This document shows, in pieces, positions 21,160 through 31,881 of a DNA stretch of 60,500 nt (positions are counted from its first letter, which is position 1; each line of letters begins with the position of its first letter). A program made the translations under genes and the position numbers. The stretch spans positions 1 through 60,500 of the forward strand of contig BJOX01000096.1 in the NCBI GenBank assembly GCA_009731375.1. The letters are read 5' to 3'. The stretch comes from Paulinella micropora. Taxonomy: Eukaryota > Cercozoa > Imbricatea > Euglyphida. The notes under the pieces were generated by a model. The model ran no database searches. It saw nothing but the letters and a program-made list of their open reading frames with translations, and was not told the origin of the DNA.

Positions 21160-21384
<225 letters not shown>

Positions 21385-22610
21385 CGCCAGCAAATCATCA
21401 ACGCACAATGACAGGACAGCTTCACGGCCTCTCTCTGGACCGAAGACGTCATCTCTGTCTCCGCCGGCTCAGCCGAACTGATCCTTCGACAAGGTATCGC
21501 AGTCACAGTTGACCCCGATCAATCTTCAGTCAAGGTTTATGTCCCAGAAGAGCTACGCCGTCCCCTCATCAATTATGCCCACCTCATGCAGAACCACGCC
21601 AAAGCGCCGACACTCGTCCCATTTATCAAGGAGCGCTACATTTGGTTCCGCACAGACGGTACGGATATCATGCATCATGACATCCTCGCAGCCCTCCGTG
21701 ACTGCCACTTTTGCCAATTAGTCCACGCCCGCCTGCCCCTTAACCACGGCCGATATTCATCACTCACATGGACGCATCAAGGACAGGGCATCGGCCTCGA
21801 CCACGTTCACATCGGCATCCTCGGCGTCACCTTTCAGTACATTTTGACCATCGTCGATCTTTTCTCGGGATTTCTCCAATTTATCCCATGCGTCTCCACA
21901 TCCGCGGAAGAAACAGTGGAACTCATCCTCAATCGATGGGCCTACATCTTTGGTTTTCCGGAATCCATCTTCTCCGATTATCATAGTTCTTTCGTTGGCA
22001 CGTTGGCCAAACGATTTTGCAGCGTAGCCGACCTCGAATGGCTCACCACCGCGCCCTACTCGCATCATCAACTCGGCTACGAATGTCGCCACAAAGCAAT
22101 CCGCACGGCTATCCAGTCTCTCCGTAAGGCAGAAAAGACCAACTGGCCTAGCATCATCCCTTCTCTCTCCTTCGCTCAGAACACAGCAACCGGCACTACT
22201 GCCTTTGAAGGAATGCTCGCCTGCAAGCCCCGCTGCACGTTCTTCGACTCGCCGGAGATTGTTAATGCCCGCGCTACCGCTTCCAGCACCGCCCTCGACG
22301 CATCACCGACACTGTCAATACAGTCGGCCGAACAGATCGCACTGCTGAACAGCGCCCGCACCGCTGTCACAACTTATGTCAGCGCGTACACCACCGTTAC
22401 CCGCGCCCGGTCCGTCGCTCAAAAGAACAAAGGCCGCCGCAAGGCTGTCAAGGAATGGAAAGTAAACGACACAGTCTCCGTCTACCGCCCCAAGCCTTCC
22501 AAGCAAGGAATTCCGGCCTCCTCCGTTCTTCAGTTCGACGGCCCCTACACCATCGTTGAGCAGGTCAGCTCCAACTGCTTCAAGCTGCGTCATCTCAAGA
22601 CAACAAGGTA

Positions 22611-23123
22611 TTGAAACGCATCGACCGCTCACACCTCGCTCCGTATACTGCACCCACTGACGGCCTCGCTCCGCTCAACACGGTCGCAGTAGACGATCAC
22701 GACGACGACTCAGTCAACTACACCATCGGCGAAGTCGTAGCATTCATCGACCGCGATCAGGTTAAACCTGGCATCGTTTTAGACGAGGACCCAGAGAACG
22801 AGGAAAACGACATCGTAGTTCACCAGCTCGATACGACCTCCGACAAGAACCCTCTCTTCCGTCCCATCTACGAAGACACAAAGGACCAAACCACTATCCA
22901 ACGCTGGGGTAATCTCTTGGCCCACTGGAAGCCCCTTCTCTTCGACACAACAAACGATCAAGTCGTTCATCGACACATCGAGTGGCGCTCTCACAAGACC
23001 AACAAAGACAAAGGCCGACTTCCCGCCAGCGTTCTTAAGTGTCTCAAAGGCCCTCTCATCACCGGCGAATCCTTCCCACTTCATATCTTCCAGAAAGGTA
23101 AGCAAGCTGCATCGAAGGAATAG
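22611..23123 (+). CDS. Element A post-integrase domain
   Basis: Overlaps the end of the integrase frame by four bases in another frame. It begins with the integrase tail (KRIDRSHLAPY) and continues with TIGEVVAFID, a strand-rich middle and LFRPIYED before the stop. It does not read as a chromodomain. The order and the P(I/V)Y.D element recall the region after integrase in element B, suggesting a shared reader-like (BAH/Tudor-type) fold. This is inference from pattern only. Confidence 0.45.
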   Translation: MKRIDRSHLAPYTAPTDGLAPLNTVAVDDHDDDSVNYTIGEVVAFIDRDQVKPGIVLDEDPENEENDIVVHQLDTTSDKNPLFRPIYEDTKDQTTIQRWGNLLAHWKPLLFDTTNDQVVHRHIEWRSHKTNKDKGRLPASVLKCLKGPLITGESFPLHIFQKGKQAASKE

Positions 23124-23591
23124 CCACCTCAACACTCTCAAGTGAGTTTACCCATCGTACCGGCTTCACCCGCCACAGCCCAGCGCTTTTCCCACTTGGC
23201 CCGCCATCGTCCCTAGACAAGCTACGCCACGACCACAATATCCCTGTAAGTCCTTGGTCGCCTTTTATGCCTGCAAGTCAACAAGCATCCTCATCGAATC
23301 TGAACACCTCAGTGATTATATTGGCATGGCATAATTGGTGCATTAAATTTGGTTCATCTCGGCTGTGCGATACATGGCCACCTAGCTTCCTACGGCTCGA
23401 CGTCAGCTCCCCGATATCAACGCATCGCTACTGCGCCTCAATTGTCTCAGTCCCGCTTCCGCATCCCGATATCCGTCCCCGGCTGATCTCCGTCTACANN
23501 NNNNNNNNNNNNNNNNNNNNNNNNNNNNNNNNNNNNNNNNNNNNNNNNNNNNNNNNNNNNNNNNNNNNNNNNNNNNNNNNNNNNNNNNNNN

Positions 23592-23625
<34 letters not shown>

Positions 23626-24684
23626 TGTGGGGGGGGGGGGGGGGGGGGGTGGTAGCTATCAGACTGAGCACTTTAACGACCTGCCAAAACCACTACAGTT
23701 GACATTTTACTGTTTTTGACCAATCCTTTAGATTCTCCTCTACAAGACGTTTCGACTTCACTAACTAGCTTTCGATTTCGTCCAGGAATGACTTCAAACG
23801 ATTTAATCAAAGTTTTTACAGCAAATGCTATTTTTCCCTTTTCTGCTGCCTTTTTCCCATGATATGCAGAAAACCGCAAAACAGGTGAATTTTGGAGAAC
23901 ACAGTCAAGAGAACATAAACATGATATTTGCAGTGCACTGCGTGCACAGCCATTAGGCTCAGAAAGACTTTCCCAAATGAAAGTTCAGGACTTCCACTTG
24001 AACACCAATCACTTGAACTTGAAGCCACCTTCAAGTACTTTGCACACTGATTTAATTTCAAGTGTTGCATAACAACTTGAACTATTCACAATCTACGTTC
24101 ACCCAAAATCGTACTTTGCAAACCAAGTCTGCAAACAAGTAGATATTAATATCAACGTAAATAAACGAAGTGACCTCTCAGCTATTTGAGACTACGGTGA
24201 CTGGTATTTCACCTACTCTTAGCCGGAGTTAGCTGTTTGCAGCCATAGAGTCTTTTAATAAGAGTTCGTTGTGTATTTATCCCTTGGGGTTGTCACGTAG
24301 TATCCAAACTCACATGATGTAAAAAGCAGTTAAACAATTTGCTTTTTCCTTTCACTCTTGTTATTAATATCATTATTCACAAATTTACCGCAACGTGCGT
24401 CACGGTTTCAGGGGAAATATGGGAAAAAGATACTGATTATAATAGAGTGGGAACTTTCAAAACGCTCTTTTCTGAAAAGAACTTTGACTTGATAGTTTGA
24501 AATCATTTCTGAACGAAATAGAAAACTACTTAGTGAAGTCGAAACGTGGTGCAGAGGAGAAAATAACGAGCCGCTCAAAAAAATTAAATTTTCAACTAAT
24601 AAAATAACTAGCCGCTCAAAAAAAGTAATTTTTCAACTGATAAAGGTTTTAGCCGGTTAAGATGCTCAGTCTGTAAAATCCAAA
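23124..24684. other. Non-coding, AT-rich, with gap
   Basis: No gene seen after the end of element A. A 93-N gap (23499-23591) is followed at once by a C run and then a G run (23592-23650). The rest is AT-rich with a short repeated phrase (agccgctcaaaaaa) near 24571 and 24611. Confidence 0.6.
23499..23650. other. Assembly gap with poly-C / poly-G edge
   Basis: 93 N followed by about 33 C, gtgt and about 21 G. The mirrored homopolymers next to a gap suggest a polymerase or assembly artefact or a strong hairpin. Confidence 0.8.
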
Positions 24685-24969
24685 ATATTACTGGTTACAT
24701 TCAAGTGTTTAACTAAGCCAGCGAATTTGAGTTAAGGGTCAGATTTCAGATTAGCGGTCAGATTTTAGATTAGTGGTCAGACTTTAAATTAGTTTAATTT
24801 AACGGTAATATTTCGCAAAAATTATGTAGATTTTGCGGACGGATATAGCAGTTAAATTGAACTAATTTGAATTCTGACCACTAATCTGAAATCTAGCCGC
24901 TAATCTGAAATCTGCCTTTTAACACAAATTCTATGGCTGAGTTTGACACTTGAATGTACCCAGTAATAT
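24685..24969. mobile_element. Foldback / MITE-like inverted-repeat element
   Basis: Two ~118-nt arms, 24685-24803 and 24851-24969, are imperfect reverse complements (both ends read atattactgg.tacattcaa toward the centre) around a 47-nt loop. The arms contain short internal repeats (cagattagcggtcag and relatives). There is no coding capacity. The loop has ttcgcaaaaattatg then gattttgcggacgg, a motif seen again near 35535-35575. Confidence 0.8.
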
Positions 24970-25247
24970 GAATCAAAACTCGAAAAGTACCGCCGATCCA
25001 CAAATTGTGGATCTTGATCCACAAACGTGGAAGCAGGAGTAAGAGATAATACAGTATTAATACCGGTACTGAGACTTCAACCGTCCTAGACCAGTCTCAC
25101 TCCACACTTCACAATGTTGCCAACTTACGATGATCGGAGTAATCTTTAATAAATTATTATTACAATGACACTATGAATGCTGCATTGGTTGAGTTTGGTT
25201 GATTCAGCGTATCAATAGAACAATCAACAGCTTCCTGCCGGTCTGCT

Positions 25248-26369
25248 CTATAAATCTTGGTGATCCTTCTTGAAGTCGAAGGGACGGAAGGCGTAACCGT
25301 CCGCAGCAAAGAACTTGTTCTGGAACTCCACCTAGAGAGATAGAGACAAAAAGTTGATAATCGAACACAGGTACAAGATAATTTCGCTTGAGACAAACGA
25401 CAGTTGTTGACTCAGAAATGCAAAAAAGTGATTCCGGATTGCTGACTTATCTTCAAGGGAGATTTCTAGAAGAGGGAGTCAAAGGATCATCAAAGTCACG
25501 GAGGACTTAGGTCGAGGTGGGGCGGACTAAGGCAGGGTACGTACCCAGTGCAGACGGAGCGCGTGCAAGAAGCACTCCAGGGCGTCCATGATAATCAACA
25601 CACCCACCGTGGCAAAGAACCAGGCGATGAAGCCGGCGACGGCCATGATGGGCTTGAGAGTCAAGATACCGTAGTCCATCAAGCACTTGCTCTGCACAGA
25701 TAAAATGACGAAAAGGTGAGAGGGTGGTGTGTGTGTGTGTGTGTGTGTGGGGGGGGGGGGATCCATACCCAGAACACCTCAGCCAGCTGTGAGTGGGCAA
25801 GAGAAAGAGCCCACAGACGCAGGTAGGAGGCAGTGTTGGAGACAGTACCCAGCACGTACTCGATGGTGTGGATCATCTAATACACATTCATAAAAATACA
25901 CTCGTGGCTATCTCCACCGACACCCTACACAACATACGTACATACATTACACACATAAATACGTACATACGTATATTACATTACATTCATGCGTACACAC
26001 CTGGTGGATGAGCAGGTCACCGAAGCCGTGTTCTTCTTCCTCGGGCTCATCCTTCTTCGCGCCTGTCGGAGTCTCGGTTCCCTAGATAGGTTGATGGATA
26101 GATAGATACGTAGATAGATAAACGGAAACTGCGTCTCGCTTCCCCTAGATAGGTAGGTAGATGGATAGATAGATGGGACCTTCATTTCGGTGAGGGGCGC
26201 GACTTCTTCGTGGTGGTGCTCCTGCACAACACGCCACGCAAGGTGTGCACCGGTATGATCACGAATGAGTTCAAGAATGAGAGCGAGCGAGCGCGTGCGC
26301 GAGAGAGGAGGGGGGGGGGGGGGGGGGGGGGGAAGGGGGGGGGGAGAAAAAAGGGGGGGNNNNNNNNNN

Positions 26370-26419
<50 letters not shown>

Positions 26420-29400
26420 GGAGGAAAGGGAGAGGAAGAAAGAAAGAGGTGTGTACATCGTGTCCTCCGTGTTTGTGTGAGCAGTGCTGGATGATGGGCT
26501 CTCCCAGAAGCATGACTGGCACAGCGATCAGTGCGCAGATCAGCAGCGCAAACTGGATGCGGTCCTGCCCTTCGTACAGCTGCACTTCGGGCTCCACCTT
26601 ACCGGGGGAGAGGAAGAACTGGATCATGGTTTGCACCTAGAATAGACAGGTAGGTAGGTAGGTGGGTGGACAGATGGAAATATAGGTAGGTAGGTAAGTA
26701 TAGATAGGTGATAAAAAAAAAGGTAGATGTACCAGGTTGGGCGGCGAGATGTCGTTCCTTGTACCCCAAGTCACCCCGTTGAAGGTGACCTGCCAGTCGA
26801 TGCACATCTTGAAGATAATGATGACGCACCTATATACATGTATATATATATGTGTGTGTGTGTAGTTTGAAGGAGTATATTTAAAGGAGAAAGCATGTAG
26901 GTATGTCATGTACATGTAGCCGAAGGTGAAGGTCAGGAAGACGAAGCGGGGGATGAACTCGAACACCACTTTGACGTAGTCGCGGAAGTAGATGTCGTTG
27001 GTCAGGCCCAGAATGACACCTACGTAGATACCAATTTATGTATACATAAGACATGTAGACATAGTTTCGGAAGTAAATGTCATTAAGACCCAGAATCACA
27101 CCTGTTTGGATGTAAGATATACATATATGCATACATACACACCCCAGGTAGAGAGAGAGAGAGAGAGAGATGCTCTATCAGCACTGCATATCCGAGATGT
27201 ATACTGAGATAAATAGCCAGATACATACCGAAGGTCATCTGGATCACACCCAGGATCACGGCCATTTTCATCTTGAGGGAGTTCATGAAGGCCAGCATGT
27301 TGGCGGTGTGTGCCCAGCCTGGGTCCACGCCCCAAGGGTAGACCGTGCCGAGCCAGTACGGGTAGGGGTTGCCCTCTTTGAACACCCAGGAAGATCTGCA
27401 AGAAAGTAAGACACGTAAGAAGGGTTCGATAGATGGGTAGAATCCCTCGAGTCGCATAAAGACTAGAGAAAGATAGCAATTGTTGTGACTGGTATTTAGA
27501 CAGATAGATCAACAGACGCACAGATAGACAGATAATAAATAGATATACATAGATACCCGAACGCGTTGGTCATGATAGAGAAGCAATCGTTGTAGATGGT
27601 CCCGCAGTACAAGCCGAAGAAGGACATGAACAAGAGCATGTAACGACCACCGTAAATCATGCCTTCGATTTCACCCAGCTCCTTGCGGCGACCACGGGCG
27701 GCTTTAGACAAAAGCAGAGACATTACATTACATACATACCGAAACATGCATTTAACATGATACATTTAAGTAGAGACATTACATAACATTGCATACATAC
27801 CGAAACATGTATTGAACATAATACATGCGGGCGCGGAAGCTACATACTATACATATCGAAAGATGTATACCTACACACATAACATGGACACATACCGAAA
27901 GATGCTTCGTTGAGGCAGATCCAGATAGAGCCGATGAGCTGGCACGTCCCGTGGCCGATATCACCGTACATGACACCGTACAGGAAGGGGAAGGTGATGA
28001 TGGTGAAGAGACCAGGATTGGCCTCCTGGTAGCGCGGCACACCGTAGGTGTCCACGATCAGTTGGAACACCTAATAGAGAGAGGGATAGACAATATAAAT
28101 ATAGGTAGGTAGAAAGAAAGACAAAACTCGTGTGTAGACAAGAGGAAATTTAGGTAGAGGTAGGAAGATAGATAAATAGACCTCAGTGAACTTATTGGTC
28201 TTGAAGTAGGTGGGGGGTTTCACGTTCTTCTTCCACTCCAAGAACTCCACCGCGGGCCGCTCCTCTTTGGATGCGGCAGCGTCACGAAGAATGACTTGCA
28301 GCTCGTTCTTTTCGGACTCGGGGATCCTGTACATAGATATCATAATTGATACAGGGCTAGCGGATTTGGAGCATCTTTGCAAGATCGATCAAGACATCGT
28401 GTCACTCAATGCGCTGATCAAGGTTCACACACTACATACCAGCCCTGCGCCTGGATCATCTGCGAGCGGGAAGTGTCGCACTTCTTGAGACATTCGCAGA
28501 TCATGCGCTCCTGACGCACCGCCCACTCCCAGTCGACCTAAAGGTGGCAGATAGGTGGTTAGGTAAGTGGGGGACAGGTACGTAGGTAGCAGGTAGGTAG
28601 GTCTTGATTTATTAGTTTATTTATTGAATACTTTGCGTTCTTCACTTATTATTGATTTACTTTATTTCGGCCGGATCTGCTCTACGCTCTACAAGCAAGC
28701 CAAGTGTGGACAAAGTGGGAAGGCGTGGTGTGCAGGTAGGGTAGATACCAGTGGGGAGCCGCTCTCGCCGCGGGACGACCAGGCCAGGTCGGACAGGATC
28801 TTGTGGATCGCATCCTCAGTCTCATCCAGCACCTTCTGGAACTCCTGAGTCTGCTGCATGATCTCTACCAGCTTGGCCTCGACTCCCGCAGCGTCGGCAG
28901 GGACGTCGTAGAGCTTGGCCTGGGTGTAGTATGTTTAATGTGCATGAGAGAGAGAGAGAGATGCACACCTTGAAGAACTTGCATACGTTTTCGATGCGGC
29001 GGCGCATGGGCTCGCCGTAGAAGATCAGCTGGAAGACGCTCTTCTTGGTCGGCTGCCCAGTCTCCGCGTCGATCACCTGTCACCCGGAGAAGGGAAGAAG
29101 GAAGGAAGAAAACACACGCACAAACACATAAGTTCATGATTTGCCGGCACAAGCAGTTTGCGCTCAACTGCTGGTGCATGCAGAGCAGCAGAGAGAAAAA
29201 GAGAGAGACATAGTCGCGAGGCTCATAGAATACAAACTATTTTATAAGGAAATCAAAGACAAGGAAAGTGAGCCAAGTCTCATCCTGTTGGGATTATGTT
29301 AATCTTTGCTCGCAAAGCGATGGATAAGAGAGATGGATAGACAGACAGATTATGTTTATGTTACTCGCAAGACTACTCGCTCTTTTCCATGGTCCATAAA

Positions 29401-31104
29401 TAGATTACTTACACCAAGGTTATATCTAGATATAGAAAACAGATGGGATATGACCCGCAAACCAACCCCCAGAGAATTGGTTTGCTGTGCCGCGGGGGAT
29501 AGATAAACAGGTGGACAGACAGACCAAAACATGTAGACAGATACGGACCAGTTCCTCAATCTCCTGGAAGGTGGTGATCACGTTACCACGGGTCATACGG
29601 AAGACCTATGGGTATATGTATGAACGTGGAATGAGGAGATCAAGTTACCATGAGTCATACGGAAGACTATGTAAATATTTATGTTATGTACCATGCGCTC
29701 GAACAGAGACTGCTGCGCGTAAGACACAGCGCCGGTCAAGCAGTTAACCTATCACAAGCAAACACGGGTGAGCAATGCAGGAAAAAGACAGGGGGTTTAC
29801 TAGATATGTGGATGCATGGATAGATATATAGATGTTGAGAGGGAGACTACGTTGCTTAAGGTATGCGCTACCTACCTCTCTATCTATCTATCCATCCTTT
29901 CTGTTTTACTTCGTAATAATATGATGGGGGGGGGGGGAGCAAAAAAAAAAAAAAAAAAAAAAAAAGGCAGGAAGTGAAGGCAGCGAAAAATTTGACGGTT
30001 TTTGCGGTGAATTNNNNNNNNNNATCCATACGTAGATACAAGGAAATACAAAACGAAAGCTCCCTCTAACAGGACACACACAAAACAAAACAACAAAAAA
30101 CAGTGTTGATTGCCTTAGCTTCCCCTCCGCCCTTTACTTTGGCTTCGCCGCCCTCCATGATCAGAGGACGCGTGAGCGCCTCACCCTCACCGTCCTCACC
30201 GAAGCTGCGCAAACAAGCAGATAGATAAGATAAATAGAAGGATGGATAAAATATAGAAAGACCCACAGTCGGGTAACAGTATGGATTTTGGGTTTATTAG
30301 GTAGATATTCAGAAAGATTGATACTGACCCTCCGCGGCTGATCCCTCCTTTCTGGCGGTCTCGACGGAAGATCGATGAGTCTTGACAGATTTTGAGCACG
30401 TGACCGAGTTCCTGTTGCTCATGGATACTGCTCTCGTAAATGCCCTTAGATTTCAGGTGCTGGTCCAATTCGTTCATCGCATTTTCCACGAACTGCAGAA
30501 AAACAGCATGTGTACATGAGAAAGGGAAGTGCTAGCAGCCGGAAGGATATGCAGTTTTGTGTAAACAAGATCCCACCTGTTGAACGTCTTCCAAGACGTC
30601 GCTCACTCGCATTTCTCTCGGTTCGGTGTCCACCTACCACATTGAACCTTAGCAAGTCTCTGAGGCGATTCGATAACTTACAGGAGGAGCTGCAACGTTG
30701 GCTTCTTTCATGAGATCACGGAACGAGTTCAGCTTGCGCTCCCAGAAAACACTAGAATAACATACATGAACAGCGGGTATGTCGCACTAGCGTGACAAGA
30801 TTTTGAGAACTCAGGTTGGATAATTTGTGACCAGTTCACCACGCGCTGTTTGTTTTGCAGATAGGCCTCCGATGGTGACTCATCGTTGGATAAATCCACA
30901 AAGTGAAAGAAGCCCGCCTGTGTCAAACCATTTCAAAACATTCGCATACAGAATGAGATAGGGAAAGAGCCAGTAAACACATTCGCATCTAGTGAGATGG
31001 GGAAGAAACACCTTGCCCAGGGCACGCACGATGCCAGGAGCAGCTTCACGCGTCATGAGAAGACGGACATATGTCATTTCTTGACTCCGAAAGAGGCCAC
31101 CCAT
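25248..31104 (-). CDS. V-type H+-ATPase subunit a (23 exons, 834 aa)
   Basis: Membrane subunit of the vacuolar proton pump: its N-terminal cytosolic half links V1 and V0 and its C-terminal membrane half forms the proton half-channels beside the c-ring. Exons, minus strand: 31012-31104, 30832-30917, 30682-30751, 30577-30633, 30329-30492, 30138-30204, 29692-29748, 29549-29605, 28969-29076, 28749-28919, 28440-28537, 28182-28326, 27896-28070, 27557-27701, 27229-27395, 26914-27019, 26733-26829, 26457-26636, 26180-26221, 26001-26081, 25769-25876, 25545-25691, 25248-25331. All junctions are GT-AG and phases agree throughout. Hallmarks are the N-terminus [10 protein letters not shown], the first membrane region [47 protein letters not shown] (essential Arg, residue 742) and [14 protein letters not shown] (essential Arg, residue 804). 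The length is normal for the family. Exon 6's 3' end is the least certain junction. Introns hold TAGA/TAGG microsatellites, two 10-N gaps and copies of exon edges. No lesion is seen, so it is probably functional. Confidence 0.95.
26105..26160 (-). repeat. Intronic copy of V-ATPase exon 20 acceptor edge
   Basis: In intron 19, upstream of exon 20 on the minus strand, CCTATCTAG then GGGAAGCGAGACGCAG parallels the true junction CCTATCTAG then GGAACCGAGACTCCG at 26081. The copy includes the splice acceptor and about 20 exon bases. Confidence 0.65.
26284..26450. repeat. Poly-G intron tract with 10-N gap
   Basis: Long G runs on both sides of the gap 26360-26369 in V-ATPase intron 18. On the coding strand this is a C-rich pyrimidine tract. 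Length is unreliable. Confidence 0.85.
27050..27112 (-). repeat. Intronic copy of V-ATPase exon 16 start
   Basis: In intron 15 the minus strand reads TGVILGL then NDIYFRNYV, a degenerate copy of the exon 16 start GVILGL...NDIYFRDYV. It lies about 50-90 bases upstream of the real exon. A codon is missing, so splicing to it would change the protein. Confidence 0.85.
27722..27870 (-). repeat. Intronic repeats of V-ATPase exon 13 donor edge
   Basis: Two phrases equivalent to minus-strand CATGTTTCGGTATGTATG plus one degenerate copy (TCTTTCGATATG) occur downstream of exon 13, whose own junction is ATCTTTCG then GTATGTG. They are repeated imitation donors inside intron 13. Confidence 0.6.
29628..29665 (-). 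repeat. Intronic copy of V-ATPase exon 8 start
   Basis: Plus-strand gttaccatgagtcatacgg and the following aagac match the exon 8 bases gttaccacgggtcatacgg and aagac with two changes in the first 19. On the coding strand the copy starts GTCTTCCGTATGAC, about 60 bases upstream of the true exon, inside intron 7. Confidence 0.85.
29890..30023. repeat. Poly-A/poly-G intron tract with 10-N gap
   Basis: Part of V-ATPase intron 6: a G run, about 26 A, then a gap at 30014-30023. Beside it the phrase atttgacggtttttgcggtga resembles one at 51820-51845. Confidence 0.7.
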
Positions 31105-31881
31105 TTTTAAATAGGTGTGTTTGTGGGAACGCGCAGCTAGCCTGCAAACAATGAAAGGTGCATATTGCAAGGAAAGCCATTTACAGTTCTTATATTGAGG
31201 GCTGTGAAAGCATACATATGACACGACTGCTGATGCACTATCGACACTGGTTAGCAGTGAGGGTCGTGAACGATTTGCAAAAGATGAGAACGGGCAGAGC
31301 GAGTGACTGCATGTTAGCTCATATTTGAAAAGTTGCTCTGGCAGGAGGGAAAGCGCAGAGACAAGCGAAAAAAAAAAAAGAGGTGCCGCAACGAAGAAGG
31401 CAAGCTTGATGCGATTATTCTTACGGAGGCAGTCATAGAGGTTCATTCTCACCTTCAGACGTGCGTCAGTTCACCAAACGGAAGCAGAGATGCCTGGAGG
31501 GGCGAAAAATCAAATTTCTCCGCGTTCAACTCTTGACCTGACTCAACCAAATCCCTCATTTGCGACTGCGAAGAACGGGCCGGCGTTGCGTTGCCGAAAA
31601 ACCCAGCCGGAACAGTGGCCGAAATCTGCTAAAATCTGTTTGGCTTGTTGGGAAGGGTTCATCACCACAAAATCTCGAAATCCATTTGACAAGGTAATCT
31701 ACTTGGTATTTGTCCTTCGTTTCCTTTCCTGGAATATTTGCATACGCCGGCTTTCTCTGCGTGCTTGTTTTGGGTGTTTTCACTTTTTTTTTGGGTTCAG
31801 TTTTCTTACATATGTCAGTTTCTGAAATGCTTGCATTGTTACACAGGAGACGCTCCTTACAGGATTTCAGTCCATCACAAC
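31105..31881. promoter_or_regulatory. Divergent intergenic region, V-ATPase / NBR1-like
   Basis: About 777 bases separate the start codons of two genes transcribed away from each other, so both promoters must lie here. No TATA box or known element is convincing. A run of 12 A occurs near 31368. Confidence 0.55.
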
